Shown: piece by piece, positions 36,239 through 48,940 of the stretch
Layout of the letters: every line of letters starts with the position of its first letter
Numbering within the stretch: position 1 is the first letter of the stretch
Assembly: GCA_026936325.1 (NCBI GenBank)
Contig: JAPTHN010000042.1
Span: 2,790,001 to 2,854,000 of the forward strand
From: Platynereis dumerilii
Lineage: Eukaryota; Annelida; Polychaeta; Phyllodocida; Nereididae
Direction of reading: 5' to 3'
Length of the DNA stretch: 64,000 bases
Translations under genes and position numbers: made by a program
Notes under the pieces: model-generated
Databases searched by the model: none
The model's input: the letters and a program-made list of their open reading frames with translations, nothing else
Told to the model about the DNA's origin: nothing

Positions 36239-39200
36239 AAAAAGCTTATTTAGATATCCAAATATGCTCTAACACAGGGGTTTAAAATATAATTATTAAA
36301 AAAAGTGGGTCAAAGGTCACAATTGTCTATAAAAGTAGGTCAAAGGTCAAAAACGGGCAAATATTTCACATTTTTCTCCTAAATTTGTCTTTTTTAACCT
36401 CTTGTACACCTTGCCACTGCTTTTCAAGCACCCTATTGCATTCCTCCATCCTTAACCTAGTTCTAAATAGCAAATTGACCCTTGAACTTGAATATCTAGG
36501 TCAAGGTCACTGTTCAAAAGTAGGTCAAATGTCAATATTTATTGTTATTTTCTCCAAGAACAGCCAAAATGTTGGGTATAGGTTGTGTTTTGCATGTGTT
36601 TAAGACTAAGGTTTAAGCAATAATCCCACCAAAAAAATGAAAACTTGCAGGTCGTCATCCTTAGTGATTGTTGTCATGGCAACATAAAAAAGAAATACAT
36701 TCCATGGCTTGTTAGCAACTAATGCAAAATCAAGCATATTGGGCCAAAAAAATAAATATCTGGGAAATTGTCCAGGTAGTATGGCCAATTTTTTTGCAGA
36801 TGTCCAGATATGATCTTAATTGGGGGTATAAAATATAATTATTTTTTAAAAAGTGGGTCAAATGTCACAAATGTCCATAAAAGTAGGTCAAAGGTCAAAT
36901 ACGGGACAATATTTCACATTTTTCTCCTAAATTTGTCTCTTTTAACCTCTTTTACACCTTGCCGCTGCTTTTCAAGCACCCTATTGCATTCCTCCAACCT
37001 TAAACTAGTTCTAAATAGCAAATTGACCCTTGAACTTGAATATCTAGGTCAAGGTCACTGTTCAAAAGTAGGTCAAATGTCAATATTTATTGTTATTTTC
37101 TCCAAGAACAGCCAAAATGTTGGGTATAGGTTGTGTTTTGCATGTGTTTAAGACTAAGGTTTAAGCAATAATCCCACCAAAAAAATGAAAACTTGCCTGT
37201 CATCCTTGATTGTTGTCATGGCAACATAAAAAAGAAATACATTCCATGGCTTGTTAGCAACTAATGCAAAATCAAGCATATTGGGCCAAAAAAATAAATA
37301 TCTGGGAAATTGTCCAGGTAGTATGGCCAATTTTTTTGCAGATGTCCAGATATGATCTAAATTGGGGGTATAAAATATAATTATTTTTTAAAAAGTGGGT
37401 CAAATGTCACAAATGTCCATAAAAGTAGGTCAAAGGTCAAATACGGGACAATATTTCACATTTTTCTCCTAAATTTGTCTCTTTTAACCTCTTTTACACC
37501 TTGCCGCTGCTTTTCAAGCACCCTATTGCATTCCTCCAACCTTAAACTAGTTCTAAATAGCAAATTGACCCTTGAACTTGAATATCTAGGTCAAGGTCAC
37601 TGTTCAAAAGTAGGTCAAATGTCAATATTTATTGGTTTTTTCTCCAAGAACAGCCAAAATGTTGGGTAAAGGTTGTGTTTTGCATGTGTTTAAAACTAAG
37701 GATTAAGCAATAATCCCACCAAACATAGGCTGCGCAGCAGCAAACCTTCAGCGAAAGACATCTGATGTTGACAAAATTGGTATAATGCAATCGTGGCCAA
37801 ATCTTGGCCTGAAATTATCTATATACCCACTGCCCTACCATCTGCCCGCCTGCCTGCCAGTGTATGTAAAACCATGGAAAGGCTGAACTAGACAAATTTA
37901 CACATATTATGGTGCAGTTTCATACATGTACAAGGAATAGGTTACATATGAGCTATGGGTCGAAAACCAAGAAGTATATTAATTTATATTTTTCAATTTT
38001 TTTCTAAATATTTAAAAAGTGTTAAAACTACCTATCAATGAGACCAGTGAAAGATCTTTATAGGCAATATGTGGATGAATGTTTGTCCAGGTACATGCAA
38101 GAGAGGCTAATTATAATTTGCAATATATTTTGTCAATATTTCAAAAAGTATAGAATGACCATGAATCACACCATCAAAAGGCACAACACTATCATATAGG
38201 TGACATGTGTATGAAATGTCATCCATGTACATGCAATACTAGGCAAGTTTTGGTCCAGAAATGAAAAAAAAGAAATACATTCTATAGATTGTTAGCAACT
38301 GATGTAAAATCAAGCATACTGGGCCAAAAAAAAAAATCTAGGAAATTGTCCAGGTAGTATGGCCTATTTTCTGTAGATGTCCACACATGCCCTAACATGG
38401 GGTATAAAATATAATTATTTTAAAATAGTGGGTCAAAGGTCACAAATGTCCATAAAAGTAGGTCAAAGGTCAAATACGGGCATACATTTTACATTTTTCT
38501 CCTGAATTTGTCTTTTTTTACCTCTTGTACACCTTGCCACTGCTTTTCAAGCACCTTATTGCATTCCTCCAACCTTAACCTAGTTCTAAATAGCAAATTG
38601 ACCCTTGACCTTGAATATCTAGGTCAAGGTCACTTTTCAAAATAGGCCAAGAACAGCCAAAATGTTGGGTAAAGGTTGTGTTTTTGCATGTGTTTAAGAC
38701 TAAGGTTTAAGCAATAACCCAACAAAAAAATGAAAACTTGCAGGTCATCATCCTTAGTGATTGTTGCCATGGCAACATAAAAAAGAAATACATTCCATAG
38801 CTTGTTAGCAACTGATGTAAAATCAAGCATATTGGGCCAAAAAAAGAAGTATCTATGAAATTGTTGAGGTTGTATGGCCAATTTTGTGTATAACAGCATA
38901 TTTAGATGTCCATGTATGCCCTAACATGGGGGATATAGATATTATTACAATAAAAGGTGGTTCAAAGGTCACAAATATATGTCTATAATAGTTGATCAAA
39001 GGTCAAATAAGGTCACATTTTTTTCTCCTGAATTTGTGTTTTTAACCCCCTATACACATCACCATTGGTTTAAACCCTTATTGCATTCTTCAACGCCTAA
39101 CCTAATCCTAAATGGCAAATTGACCCTTGACCTTGAATATGTAGGTCAAGGTCATTATTCAGAAGTAGGTCAAGTATCAAAATGTATGGTTTCTTTTCGA

Positions 39201-39285
39201 GAAAAGTCAAAATGTAATGTAAAGGTTGTGTTTTGCACATGTTTGAGGCTTAGGTTTTAAAAGCAATGATCCCACCTATAAAATG
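36239..39285 (+). repeat. Tandem ~540-bp repeat with nuclear-receptor half-sites, left arm
   Basis: The landmark GTGGGTCAAAGGTCA-type word starts at about 36305, 36852, 37394, 38428 and 38955, giving steps near 542 bases with one ~490-base interruption (37725-38265). Each unit carries DR1-type pairs: in unit 1 GGGTCAAAGGTCA at 36307, AGGTCAAAGGTCA at 36336, AGGTCAAGGTCA at 36498 and AGGTCAAATGTCA at 36522. Units 2 and 3 are nearly identical; units 4 and 5 are more diverged. Short frames repeat with the unit and are not genes. Confidence 0.9.
37725..38265 (+). repeat. Interrupting segment, diverged copy at 41.8-42.2 kb
   Basis: It contains ACCTTCAGCGAAAGACATC, a CTGCC-rich stretch (37828-37860) and AAAACCATGGAAAGGCTGA. 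The same landmarks in the same order and strand lie at 41835-42130. It breaks the period of the 540-bp array. Confidence 0.6.
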
Positions 39286-39370
39286 AACAAGAATCCGCGG
39301 ATTCAAAACCGACCTAGCGCAAAATTGAAGGTGCCATTGCTTAAACCACTGAGCAACTGATATTGGAAGA
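39286..39370 (-). mobile_element. tRNA-like SINE head, minus strand
   Basis: Read on the minus strand, TCAGTTGCTCAGTGG (39346-39360) is A-box-like and GGTTTTGAATCC (39299-39310) is B-box-like. It lies exactly between the 540-bp array and the 145-bp satellite. Confidence 0.5.
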
Positions 39371-39439
39371 TAGGAGAAATAGTTGATTGGAAGATGCTAG
39401 AATCAAATGCAGTTTGAACAGATTTTAAAAAAAAAGGAA

Positions 39440-40345
39440 AGATGGTCACAATTTATCAGTTCAAGAATGACGAAAGATTGCTGCCACAAAGAGGCTGCCA
39501 TCTTGGATTTCTCAACATGTTCTCGACTGATACCCACAGCCCCATATCTGTACCACATTTCATAACTCTTAAGCGAAATATTGAGGTCACAATGGGCAGT
39601 TAAAGAAATGAAGAAAGATGGCTGCCAAAATGGCCGCCATCTTGGATTTCTCAAATGTTCCTCATCCATACCTATAGGCCAATACCTGTACCAAATTTCA
39701 TAACTGTAAGTGAAATATTAAGGTCACAATGGGCAGTTCAAGAATGAAGAAAGACAGCTGCCAAAATGGCTGCCACAAGTGGCTGCCATCTTGGATTTCT
39801 CAACATGTTCCCGACTGATACTCACAGCCCCATACCTGTTCCAAATTTCATAACTCTAAGCAAAATATTGAGGTCACAATGGGCAGTTCAAGAAATGAAG
39901 AAAGATGGCTGCCTAAATGGCTGCCTTCTTGGATTTCTCAACTTTTTCCTGATCCATACCCACAGGGCACAGGTCCATACCTGTACCAAATTTCATAACT
40001 CTAAACAAAATATTGAGGTCACAATGAGTAGTTCAATAAATGAAAAAAGATGGCTGCCAAAACGGCCACTACAAAATGGCCGCCATCTTGGATTTCTCTA
40101 CTTGTTCCCAATCCATACCCAGAGTCCCATACCTGTACCAAATTTCATAACTGTTAGTGAAATATTAAGGTCACAATGGGCAGTTCAAAAATGAAGAAAG
40201 GTGGCTGCCAAATTGGCCGCCACAAAATGGCAGCCATCCTGGATTTCTTGACATGCCCCGATCCATGCCCATAGTACCATATCTGTACCAAATTTCATTA
40301 CTCTAAGTTGAAAACTAAGGTCACAAATGGACTTTTACACAATGT
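39440..40345 (+). repeat. ~145-bp satellite with YY1-like motifs, six copies
   Basis: TCTTGGATTTCT recurs at 39501, 39640, 39789, 39927, 40086 and (as TCCTGG) 40237, so steps are 138-159 bases. Other constants are ATACCTGTACCAAATTTCAT and AGGTCACAATGGGCAGTT. Most units hold GCCGCCATCTTGG or a one-base variant, which matches the known YY1 site (AAGATGGCGGC). Open frames through it merely reflect the repeat. Confidence 0.9.
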
Positions 40346-41640
40346 CATGTTGACAAGAAATGTGGACACATCACATGGACATGGTTTACATGAGTCCCCT
40401 TTCACTACCCACCCCCCTCTAATAACCGATGTTAGGTCAGTTAAAAAGGGATACACCTCTACCTGTCTACCAATATTTTAAGAACCTGTAAATTGACAAC
40501 TATTAAAGACCTTTATAAGATCATAGTAGCGCAGTTTGTCTACCAACATGAAACCAACTCTTCCTGAACCTTTTATAAATTATTTTCAGCCAATATGCCA
40601 TAGAATAGACAATAATTATTGTTCTTAAAATACTTTTTGTGATAGGCCCAAGCCTGATAAGCACTGTTAGCTTTCTGCCAAATTTCTGGGGTCCTTTATA
40701 TTTTTAATCATCAAGAGTAGCCCCAGACCTGTGACCCTTCATTGTGTCCTGTTGGCACAAGCATTGGAGTCACTTTGGGGCTACATCAAGAGGTATTTAT
40801 ATAAGGCCACTCTCACTGGTGTCAGACCTAAAAGTACCAAATTATCATAAAACTACTGGAAATCACCCAGTTATCTAAAATGGGGTCTGCGGTGTCTGTA
40901 GACCTCAAAGAAGTGTTAATTTAGTCGTGCTTTGCATGACTAAGTGCTGTCCCGGAGTGCTGTCCCGTTGTTTACTTCGTCAGGGCCGTCCCGCATCGTC
41001 CCGAGCGGCTGTCCCGGGGTTTAGGTTCCCCCATTATCTATGGGATTGGGCCAGAAGTTGGTGCATGTTGAAATCTTCTGAGTCAAAAAATGACAACATG
41101 GATTTTTCAAACTCTCGGGCCTCTCTTAGTTTTAAAGATACAAAAATGACAATTACATCATTTTTGAGATAAGAAATGACAGAATATGAATCCGAGTGAG
41201 AACACACAGATTTCTATTTTTTTGGTGTTGTGCCATACTACTGAACTTGGGAGTTAAATTTACGCACGGAAAATACGGGAAATCTCAGTATTCTCACTCG
41301 GGATCATATTCTATAGGAGTTCAGCTTTAAAATACTCTTTATTTGAAAGCTCTACGACCATTATTAAGGGTGGCCCGAAGGTTTAAAGACAGGTAAGTCA
41401 CTCAGGCTGAGGCGCCGTGGTTTTTCTTGCCATTTCCGTGGCCTGGGAGTCTGTTTTCATCGTGACGTTGCGGCGCGGCTGTTAAATTGACAAGCCTGTA
41501 ACTGCACACGATCACAGACGAGGCTGTAGGTAACATAAAACAGCAACAACATTAGATTTATGTTGAATACTTCCAGAGATATTGTCGTTTAAAGTGCGTC
41601 AATCATACCGCGAAAATCCTACTGTCAGAACCCGAAAGTG
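40346..41640. other. Central spacer of the foldback element
   Basis: There is no gene. GTCCCG recurs five times in 40945-41030, and 41400-41530 is richer in GC and CpG than the surroundings (GGCGCCGTGG, GACGTTGCGGCGCGG). This could be the remains of a promoter or simply another inserted repeat. Confidence 0.4.
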
Positions 41641-41641
41641 A

Positions 41642-41720
41642 CGTGGTTGCTGGTTCGTGGTTGCTGGTTCGTGGTTGCTGGTTCGTGGTTGCTGGTTCGT
41701 GGTTGCTGGTTCGTGGTTGC
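41642..41720 (+). repeat. 14-bp minisatellite GTGGTTGCTGGTTC
   Basis: About five and a half perfect copies. A 61-codon frame through it is repeat-derived. Confidence 0.95.
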
Positions 41721-42304
41721 ACTTTATGGCTTCACCAGATTCGTTTTACAGGTCCTGGAAAAACCGCCGTTAGGTCGGTTAAAAATTATAGGTCATCATC
41801 CTTCGTGAGTGTTGCCATGGCAACATAAACAGAAAACCTTCAGCAAATAACACCTTTAGAAGATTACAGTTGCACCATAAAATTGCTGTGTTTACCCAAT
41901 GGCATATAGGTATGCAATAGCGGTAGAGTCGTGACCTTCAGTTATCTCTATTTGCTTGCTGCCCTGCCATCTGCCCATCTGCCTGCCAGGTTTATAAAAC
42001 CAGGGAAAGGCCTGATCAGACTAATTTATGCTTATTATGGTACAGTTTCATGCATGTATAATACAAAGGTTATGAGCTGTCGGTTCGAAACCAAAAACTG
42101 TAACGCAGTTATATTTTTCTCAAGTTTTCCCAACCATTCAAAAAGTATTAAATACACATCAAAAAGCACTGCTATATTTTGCAGGAGATTATGTGTTGAA
42201 AATTTCATTGCTGGATATGCAATAGTGGGTAAGTATTGGCTGCGATATGAAAAAAAAAAATTGTTAATATTTTTTCTCAATACTACAAAAAGTATATAGA
42301 ATAT

Positions 42305-43735
42305 CTATCTTTTCTGATAGATATTCTATATATACCATACATTTTGATATTTGACCTACTTTTGAATAATGACCTTGACCTACATATTAAAAGTCAAGAG
42401 TCAATTTGCCATTTAGAATTAGGTTAGGCATTGAAGAATGCAATAGGTGTTAAAGGCAGTGGCGATGTGTAAAGGGGGTTAAAAACACAAATTCAGGAGA
42501 AAAAATGTGCCCTTATTTGACTTTTGATCAACTATTATAGACATATATTTGTGACCTTTGACCCACCTTTTATTGTAATAATATCTATATCCCCCATGTT
42601 AGGGCATACATGGACATCTAAATATGCTGTTTTACACAAAATTGGCCATACGACCTCAACAATTTCATAGATATTTCTTTTTTTGGCCCAATATGCTTGA
42701 TTTTACATCAGTTGCTAACAAGCTATGGAATGTATTTCTTTTTTATGTTGCCATGACAACAATCACTAAGGATGCTGACCTGCAAGTTTTCATTTTTTGG
42801 TGGGATTATTGCTAAATCCTTAGTCTTAAACACATGCAAAACACAACCTTTACCCAACATTTTGGCTGTTCTTGGAGAAAATAACAATAAATATTGACAT
42901 TTGACCTACTTTTGAACAGTGACCTTGACCTAGATATTCAAGTTCAAGGGTCAATTGGCTATTTAGAACTAGGTTAAGGTTGGAGGAATGCAATAGGGTG
43001 CTTGAAAAGCAGTGGCAAGGTGTAAAAGAGGTTAAAAGAAACAAATTAAGGAGAAAAATGTGAAATATTTGCCGTATTTGACCTTTGACCTACTTTTATG
43101 GACATTTGTGACATTTGACCCACTTTTTAAAAAAGAAGTATATTTTATACCCTCATTTAGGGCATATCTGGCCATCTGCAAAAAATTGGCCATACTACCT
43201 GGACAATTTCCTAGATATTTTTTTTTGGCCCAATATGCTTGATTTTGCATCAGTTGCTAACAAGCTATGGAATGTATTTCTTTTTTATGTTGCCATGACA
43301 ACAATCAGTAAGGATCATGACCTGCAAGTTTTCATTTTTTTGGTGGGATTATTGCTTAAACCTTAGTCTTAAACACATGCAAAACACAACCTACACCCAA
43401 CATTTTGGCTGTTCTTGGAGAAAAAACCAATAAATATTGACATTTGACCTACTTTTGAAAAGTGACCTTGACCTAGATATTCAAGGTCAAGGGTCAATTT
43501 GCTATTTAGAACTAGGTTAAGGTTGGTGGAATGCAATAGGGTGCTTGAAAAGCAGTGGCAAGGTGTACAAGAGGTTAAAAAAGACAAATTTAGGAGAAAA
43601 ATGTGAAATATTTGCCCGTATTTGACCTTTGACCTACTTTTATAGACAATTGTGACCTTTGACCCACTTTTTTTTAATAATTATATTTTAAAACCCTGTG
43701 TTAGAGCATATTTGGATATCTAAATAAGCTGTTTT
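42305..43735 (-). repeat. Tandem ~540-bp repeat, right arm
   Basis: These are inverted counterparts of the left array. The complement of the GGGTCAAAGGTCA landmark lies near 42555, 43115 and 43655. There are fewer units than on the left, so the arrays expanded or contracted independently. Confidence 0.88.
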
Positions 43736-45569
43736 ACACCAAATAGGCCATGCTATATGGACAATTTCCTAAATATTTCCTTGTTTGCATCCTCATGTTT
43801 ACGCCTGGCGTACTCCCTTAGTTACCATGGCAACCAAAAAATTCCAAAAAATATTATTGCCCCCAATTCTCAAAATTATTTTCATGCCCTTAATTTTCCA
43901 TTCAAAATATTTGTCAATGACTCACAGGCAATCAAATAACATGAAAAAAATGTACGATTTTAGAATGCAACTGACATTACCATGGTTACAGCCCTCTCTC
44001 TGGAAAACCATGTGACTTTTATGATTTCTGTCACTTGCTATATCTAAGTTAGTATTATTGGCCAGACAGGATGTAACTTTGGATAATTCAGCATTACCCT
44101 TCATCACTGCAGCCAGGCTTAAAGTATGTTGATTATTTTGAAAAAAAAGAAAAATTCGAATAATATAGGTGGCGCCACAGTCAAATTGGAATGAGTGCCC
44201 ACGAGTTTGAAAATAGTTTCCGAAAATACAGGTGTTAGTAAAAAACTCCGCTTAGGTCACCTACCTGGATCGCGTTTCCTTTTTGAAAAAAGTTCCTCTG
44301 AAGTTGGTATGTCTTCACCTCAGGTACTGGACTGAAAACAATGGCCACTAGGGTTGCTGTGGTAGGGTCATAAATCATGGTATTTGAAAAAGAATGAACA
44401 CAACAAATTTCCTCACACTTCTACTTGTCATGTGCAATTTTTTACGTCATTAAATTCACAGCTCTCAACAGAGGCCACCTATCAATAAATGGTAATTTTG
44501 AGTTTCACAATTTTTCCCTTTTGAGGATTTCTGAAAAAAAAGGGGTCTGACATTGGTCAACATAGCAGCTGTTTCCATGGAAACCGCTGGCTCTAGGAAA
44601 AAAATTTTGGTGAATTTTTCTTAGCGAGACTTACAGCTTCGAAACGGTGTATGGCACATTGCAAAGTCTGACGGACCCCCGGCCACCCCCGCAGGTTTTT
44701 ACAAAAAGTGCCTCTTAAATGCAAGGCATAATAAACTAGACTTCACATACCCTTTTGCAGCCAGAGAGCAAAATGTGAGCCGAAAAAATGACTGTCCCAA
44801 TGTGCCCCGCTGGGCACATTGGGACATCACCCGGGGCACATTGGGACATCAATTGAAAAATCATTTTAACACTCCATGTGCAATAGATATCACATATAAG
44901 TAGTGCGTAAGACAATATACAGTGCATAAACACCTTGTAGTGCCAATAGTTCATAACTTTAAACAGTTTTAAACATTTAACATAAAATGTCCTGGGTGCG
45001 GACATCTATGTAAGTAACACACAGTGCTTTGCGACAAATTTGTTCACAGAGCATGGTAATCCACTATACCTCTATTCACTGTGGCCTGAACACCTGTTGT
45101 GTGCTGTCCCAGGTCATTCAGTTGCCTTGGACACTTAAATTCTGCCATATTAAGTGCGTCCCAATGTGCCCCAAATTCACTGTCGCAATGAGCCCTGATA
45201 TGACTTTTACACCAAAATGCTAATTTCTCGGTCACCAGTGAGTGTGTTTATACGGATAGCAATTCATAACTGTTCGTTAGGATATATAAATTCATACAAG
45301 CACTGAGAAAGCTTCATTGTTCATGGTTTATCCACAGAATGGTTTGAATTGAACCTGTCCATATTTACTTCAGTAGTAGCAAAAACAAACTTTTGCTCGC
45401 CATACTTCTGCGCGTGGCTGTAATTTGTCTATAAAACCATGGAAACATCAGGATGTGAAATTACAAGATATGATGGCACTACCATATCATATACCTTGCC
45501 AGGATAGAAGAAAACCCCACTGTCCCACAGTGCCCCGCGTCCCAATGTGCCCCCGTTCCCCCTAACCCA

Positions 45570-47940
45570 ATATCTATTGTTATTCCACATCTATGAGCCA
45601 CTAGCCAATCAGAAGCCTGTATTTGGCTGGTATATATCCTATATTCTTTGTTGTTCACTTATACACCCATGGGAGCATATAAAGCCTCACTGTTTACCAA
45701 ACCTCATAACACATACAGCAAAACTGTACCAAACAGTGAATTGCCAACAAAAATTAAACAAAAATAAAACAAAAGTATTATAAAATCTGACAGCTATGAC
45801 AAAATCCATAAATCCTTTCATTTAAGCCCAATTTAGTTTTTTAATGCAAATATCATGGCTGAAGGGTCAAACATATAAAATCTCTGGGAGGGGATGAGGC
45901 TTGGATATTTTTCAAATAAATAACTTCTTGTCTGGTTTTGGTAAAAATATAACTAAATTCCTTTTGAGTAGTCTTTGATTTAGAAACACACTCGAAATAT
46001 ATAGGTCTGATTACTGTTGCTATTACCATGAGATAAAAACTCAAAACCCCTCCCCCATTAATATCTGATGGTCGCCTTATTCTCCAGATTTTTTAAACTG
46101 ATTTTTATAGTTTCTTAAAGTTTCTTTTGCCTATTTCCGCTTATATATATTTTTTTTGCAGTGCTCCCTCCCCCAAATCTTTTACCAGATATATATTTAC
46201 TTTATTTCTTTTCTCCACCATATTTCCTTTTTCAAATTGCTTTTTTTTTCACAAATTTTCCCTGGAATTTTTTGCCCTCATCTTTTTTCAAATTTTTGCA
46301 TTCACTCTTTTATAAATTTTTTCCCCAAACATTTTGTTCCATTCTCCAGGTTTTGTTTTCAATCTTTTCAATTTGTCTATTTCTTTTAAATTTTCACTCC
46401 AAATATTTTTCCTAATAATTTTGTTACTAATTAGCTTATTATATCATGTGAACATATCAAAGTGGGTCAAAGTGGGTCATTTATGTCTATGGCAAGTATT
46501 GAAATCACAATTGCTTACAACTTAGCTTCTATAACCAGATTCTTACAATAGGCCTATATGGGAAATCTCTTCAGCTTTTCTAGTATTTGATAGATAATTT
46601 ACAGTACCTTTCAGATGAATTGGCCTTGTATATCCAAAAATATTCCCTGAATGAGCAACAATTTCATATCATAAATATAGTTATGTCAACCATGTTACTG
46701 ATACTTTCATGTCATTAAATTTATCCCACTTGGCAAATTGTTTTTAGCTGTAATCTGCTTCTCTCAAATCCTTCTTGTTTTATTTTCTTTTTCAAATCTC
46801 TGAGTTTTTGTTTTATTTTGTTTTGTTTGAGGTATAAGTTAGGTATATCCCTTGTTTTTGTGAATATGTGATACAATCCTCGGCTAACGCCTCGGAATAT
46901 ATCACATATTCCCTCAAACGCAGGATATAACTACTTTATTAACTAGCACATAAATGAGCAAACTTCAGTACTTCTCTATTATGTAGAATGTGGAAACATA
47001 TTGATCTCCAGAAGCCTTTGTAAGTTTACATTGTTCAACAAAAAATGTTTGCACCTCCCTCAAGAATTTGTTTCTTCTTCCACCCAGAAAAGATATCATT
47101 AAAGAATGATGATGGATTTCTACGTAAATTGGGATGGAGAAAAAAGTATGGCTATAATTCATCATGCCGCTATATACTTCTTGCTCTCAGGAATATGTCA
47201 AAAAATTTGAGAGAAATTATAATTTGGAAATTGGCAGGGTGTTACGCAGTGTATGCTCAGGAAAATGATTGATTCTTGTAATAGGTCTGTCTCCATTTTT
47301 AGTTCTGAATTTATGGACAGGTGGTGTCCCAAGCAATTGACGCTCTGCAAGTTGATCGGTGTTGTTGACCAAGCCAAGGAGTCTTAATGACTTAATGAGT
47401 GTGTTTGTTGAATGTTTGATTGTTTGGATCAGCTACATTGTATTGATTATGTTCTCAAAACAGCAATTCAACAGAAAAGAGTTTTGTTATCATACAGATT
47501 GGGGGATTATGACATGTTAACAACCAGATTATTATTAACTGCTGGTCACATGATATCACTTACTCTGCAAACAAACCAGATGATATGTCATTTGGTGGGC
47601 TCCCTCAGACAAAAACAGTGCTCCCCCCTTATCGTAGTGCCATCTACCCATAATACCTGTCGTAATCCCCTTATGGAGACAGACCTATTTAGCAAATGCA
47701 TCTTAAGATGAAGAAAATCTTCATAAGTTAAATCACAGCTCATAAAGGATCCCATAGGACACCAAAATAAACTTATCAAAATTCAACAAAATAAACATGG
47801 TGTGTTTTGAAGAAAGGTCTTGCTTCATCTTAATATCAAAGTGCAATCTCCATGTTCAAAAGTGAGCAATTAAAAAAGCATAGAGCCAAAACAATATCTG
47901 CAATGAAGATTTGAAAATTGTATTAATTTCCCAAGAATGG
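45570..47940. other. AT-rich sequence, pyrimidine tract, no gene
   Basis: 46140-46430 is strongly T/C-biased, which explains several overlapping Phe/Ser/Leu-rich frames there. A hairpin GAATATGTGATA...TATCACATATTC lies at 46861-46912. 47045-47270 is distantly related to 59290 and 63010 (CAGAAAA...ATGATGGAT stretch). Confidence 0.4.
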
Positions 47941-48150
47941 AGACTGCACAAACCATTGGCAGCTTTAACTGACGTTTTTAATGAATTAAAACCTTGATTA
48001 GATTTCGACACTATTGGATTAGCATGGAGAGCAATTCCAGCGCCAGACTAGAAAGGACTTTAATTGAATTGTCTGCCGTTCTTCTGCTGAAGCTCAGAAG
48101 TCCACAGGTAGTTGGTGTCTTGTTCATATTTGAGTCACTCAGCATATGAT
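47940..48150 (+). repeat. Local repeat R, copy 1
   Basis: It shares GTTTTTAATGAATTAAAA (about 47975) and GCCAGACT...AATTGTCTGCC with 51985-52200 and 52570-52735. It is flanked by TTGAAGAT/TTGAAAAT-type AT-rich sequence in each copy. Confidence 0.6.
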
Positions 48151-48729
48151 TCATTAGATTATATTAATATATAGCTCTAACCAGTAACACTTATATTTCA
48201 AACATATATGATCATTGCTAGTTCCTCTTTTGAGCGTGCACAAATTATTTCATCTTTTCTTTTTCTTGAATTGGAAATTTGCCCAGATAATGAATACATG
48301 AATTGCATTTACATGAAGACAGGCAGCTTATATAGATACAAAACTGTAAAATGAACTCAAAATTTCGTCACCCCACCCTTACACTGTGTACTAACCAAGT
48401 GACCCAATTAAGGATCTTCTTTGTTTACATTTGCTAGTTTTCAAATATACAGCACGCAACAAACTTGGCCATATAGCCAGTATGCTGTCTTATAGTCTAC
48501 ACAATACACATAAAAAATTTGGAATCAATCAGTTAAGTTTTCTGGGAGATTTGGCAGTTTTAGTAAATTTTATTGCATTTATTACTAGAATCACCACATC
48601 TTTTGATTGCTAAATATTTAAAGCTTGAAATTTAACATCAAGACGTCTGATGCATAAATACAGCATACTGGCTATGTTATATTGTAATTACATTGGTTTC
48701 ATGTCTAAATTTTACTATTTTATGATTAA

Positions 48730-48940
48730 CTAGGTCGCTTCGCATAGAGGAAACGATACACAGTGCTTATCTGTATGTTATGGCCATTGTCTTTCTCAAT
48801 TAAACAAATCGCCATTAAAGATGTTAATTTGCAGTAAATTTGAGATTGCTTTTTCACTGCCGATGAGTCTGATTTAGAGCTTCCCTCAATGTATACAAAT
48901 TGCTTAATTACGCACTAGATAAGAGGACAAATATGATTCA
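48730..48940 (-). repeat. Inverted copy of 55.7-55.9 kb
   Basis: The reverse complement aligns with 55720-55890. Both have TAATTAAGCAATTTGTATAC and ATGGCCATAACAT in the same order. Confidence 0.65.

Larger units (their letters stand above)
35260..44714. mobile_element. 9.5-kb foldback-like element with TTAA flanks
   Basis: TTAA lies at 35256-35259 and 44715-44718. The termini GAGGCACTTTTTGTAAAAAC and complement are identical. The first ~980 bases of each arm (35260-36240 and about 43735-44714) are near-identical inverted copies; a 61-codon stretch (35866-36048 and its mirror at 43925-44107) translates identically. Inside come tandem ~540-bp repeats, five or so on the left and about two and a half on the right, then a 3-kb spacer. 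A TTAA duplication is the mark of piggyBac and Kolobok superfamilies, but no transposase is present, so the assignment stays open. High arm identity means recent insertion or arm-to-arm conversion. Confidence 0.78.
35148..45562. mobile_element. Outer TA-flanked inverted-repeat element (split by a 9.5-kb insertion)
   Basis: The left end reads GGGGGAACGGGGCACATTGG and the right end is its near-complement. TA flanks both ends (35146-35147 and 45563-45564). Without the inner element it would be about 960 bases: 35148-35259 plus 44715-45562. The word GGGCACATTGGGACA recurs several times in the right part (44805-44850, 45150-45180). No transposase is visible. It is probably a non-autonomous element with reiterated terminal motifs. 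Confidence 0.75.

Noticed and set aside
39766-40194. A 142-codon frame with internal repeats
   Set aside because: It is the reading of the ~145-base satellite; the peptide repeats with the DNA unit and no other support exists.
39440-40345. A CRISPR-like array
   Set aside because: Units are ~145 bases with similarity throughout, not short repeats separated by unique spacers, and the DNA is eukaryotic.
36385-43587. Repeated ~70-codon frames (FTPCHCFSSTLLHSS type)
   Set aside because: They recur because the 540-bp repeat recurs, are cut at different points in each unit, and end without any shared gene structure.
46127-46525. Overlapping Phe-rich frames that look like membrane proteins
   Set aside because: Base composition (T/C tract) explains them; three frames are open at once.
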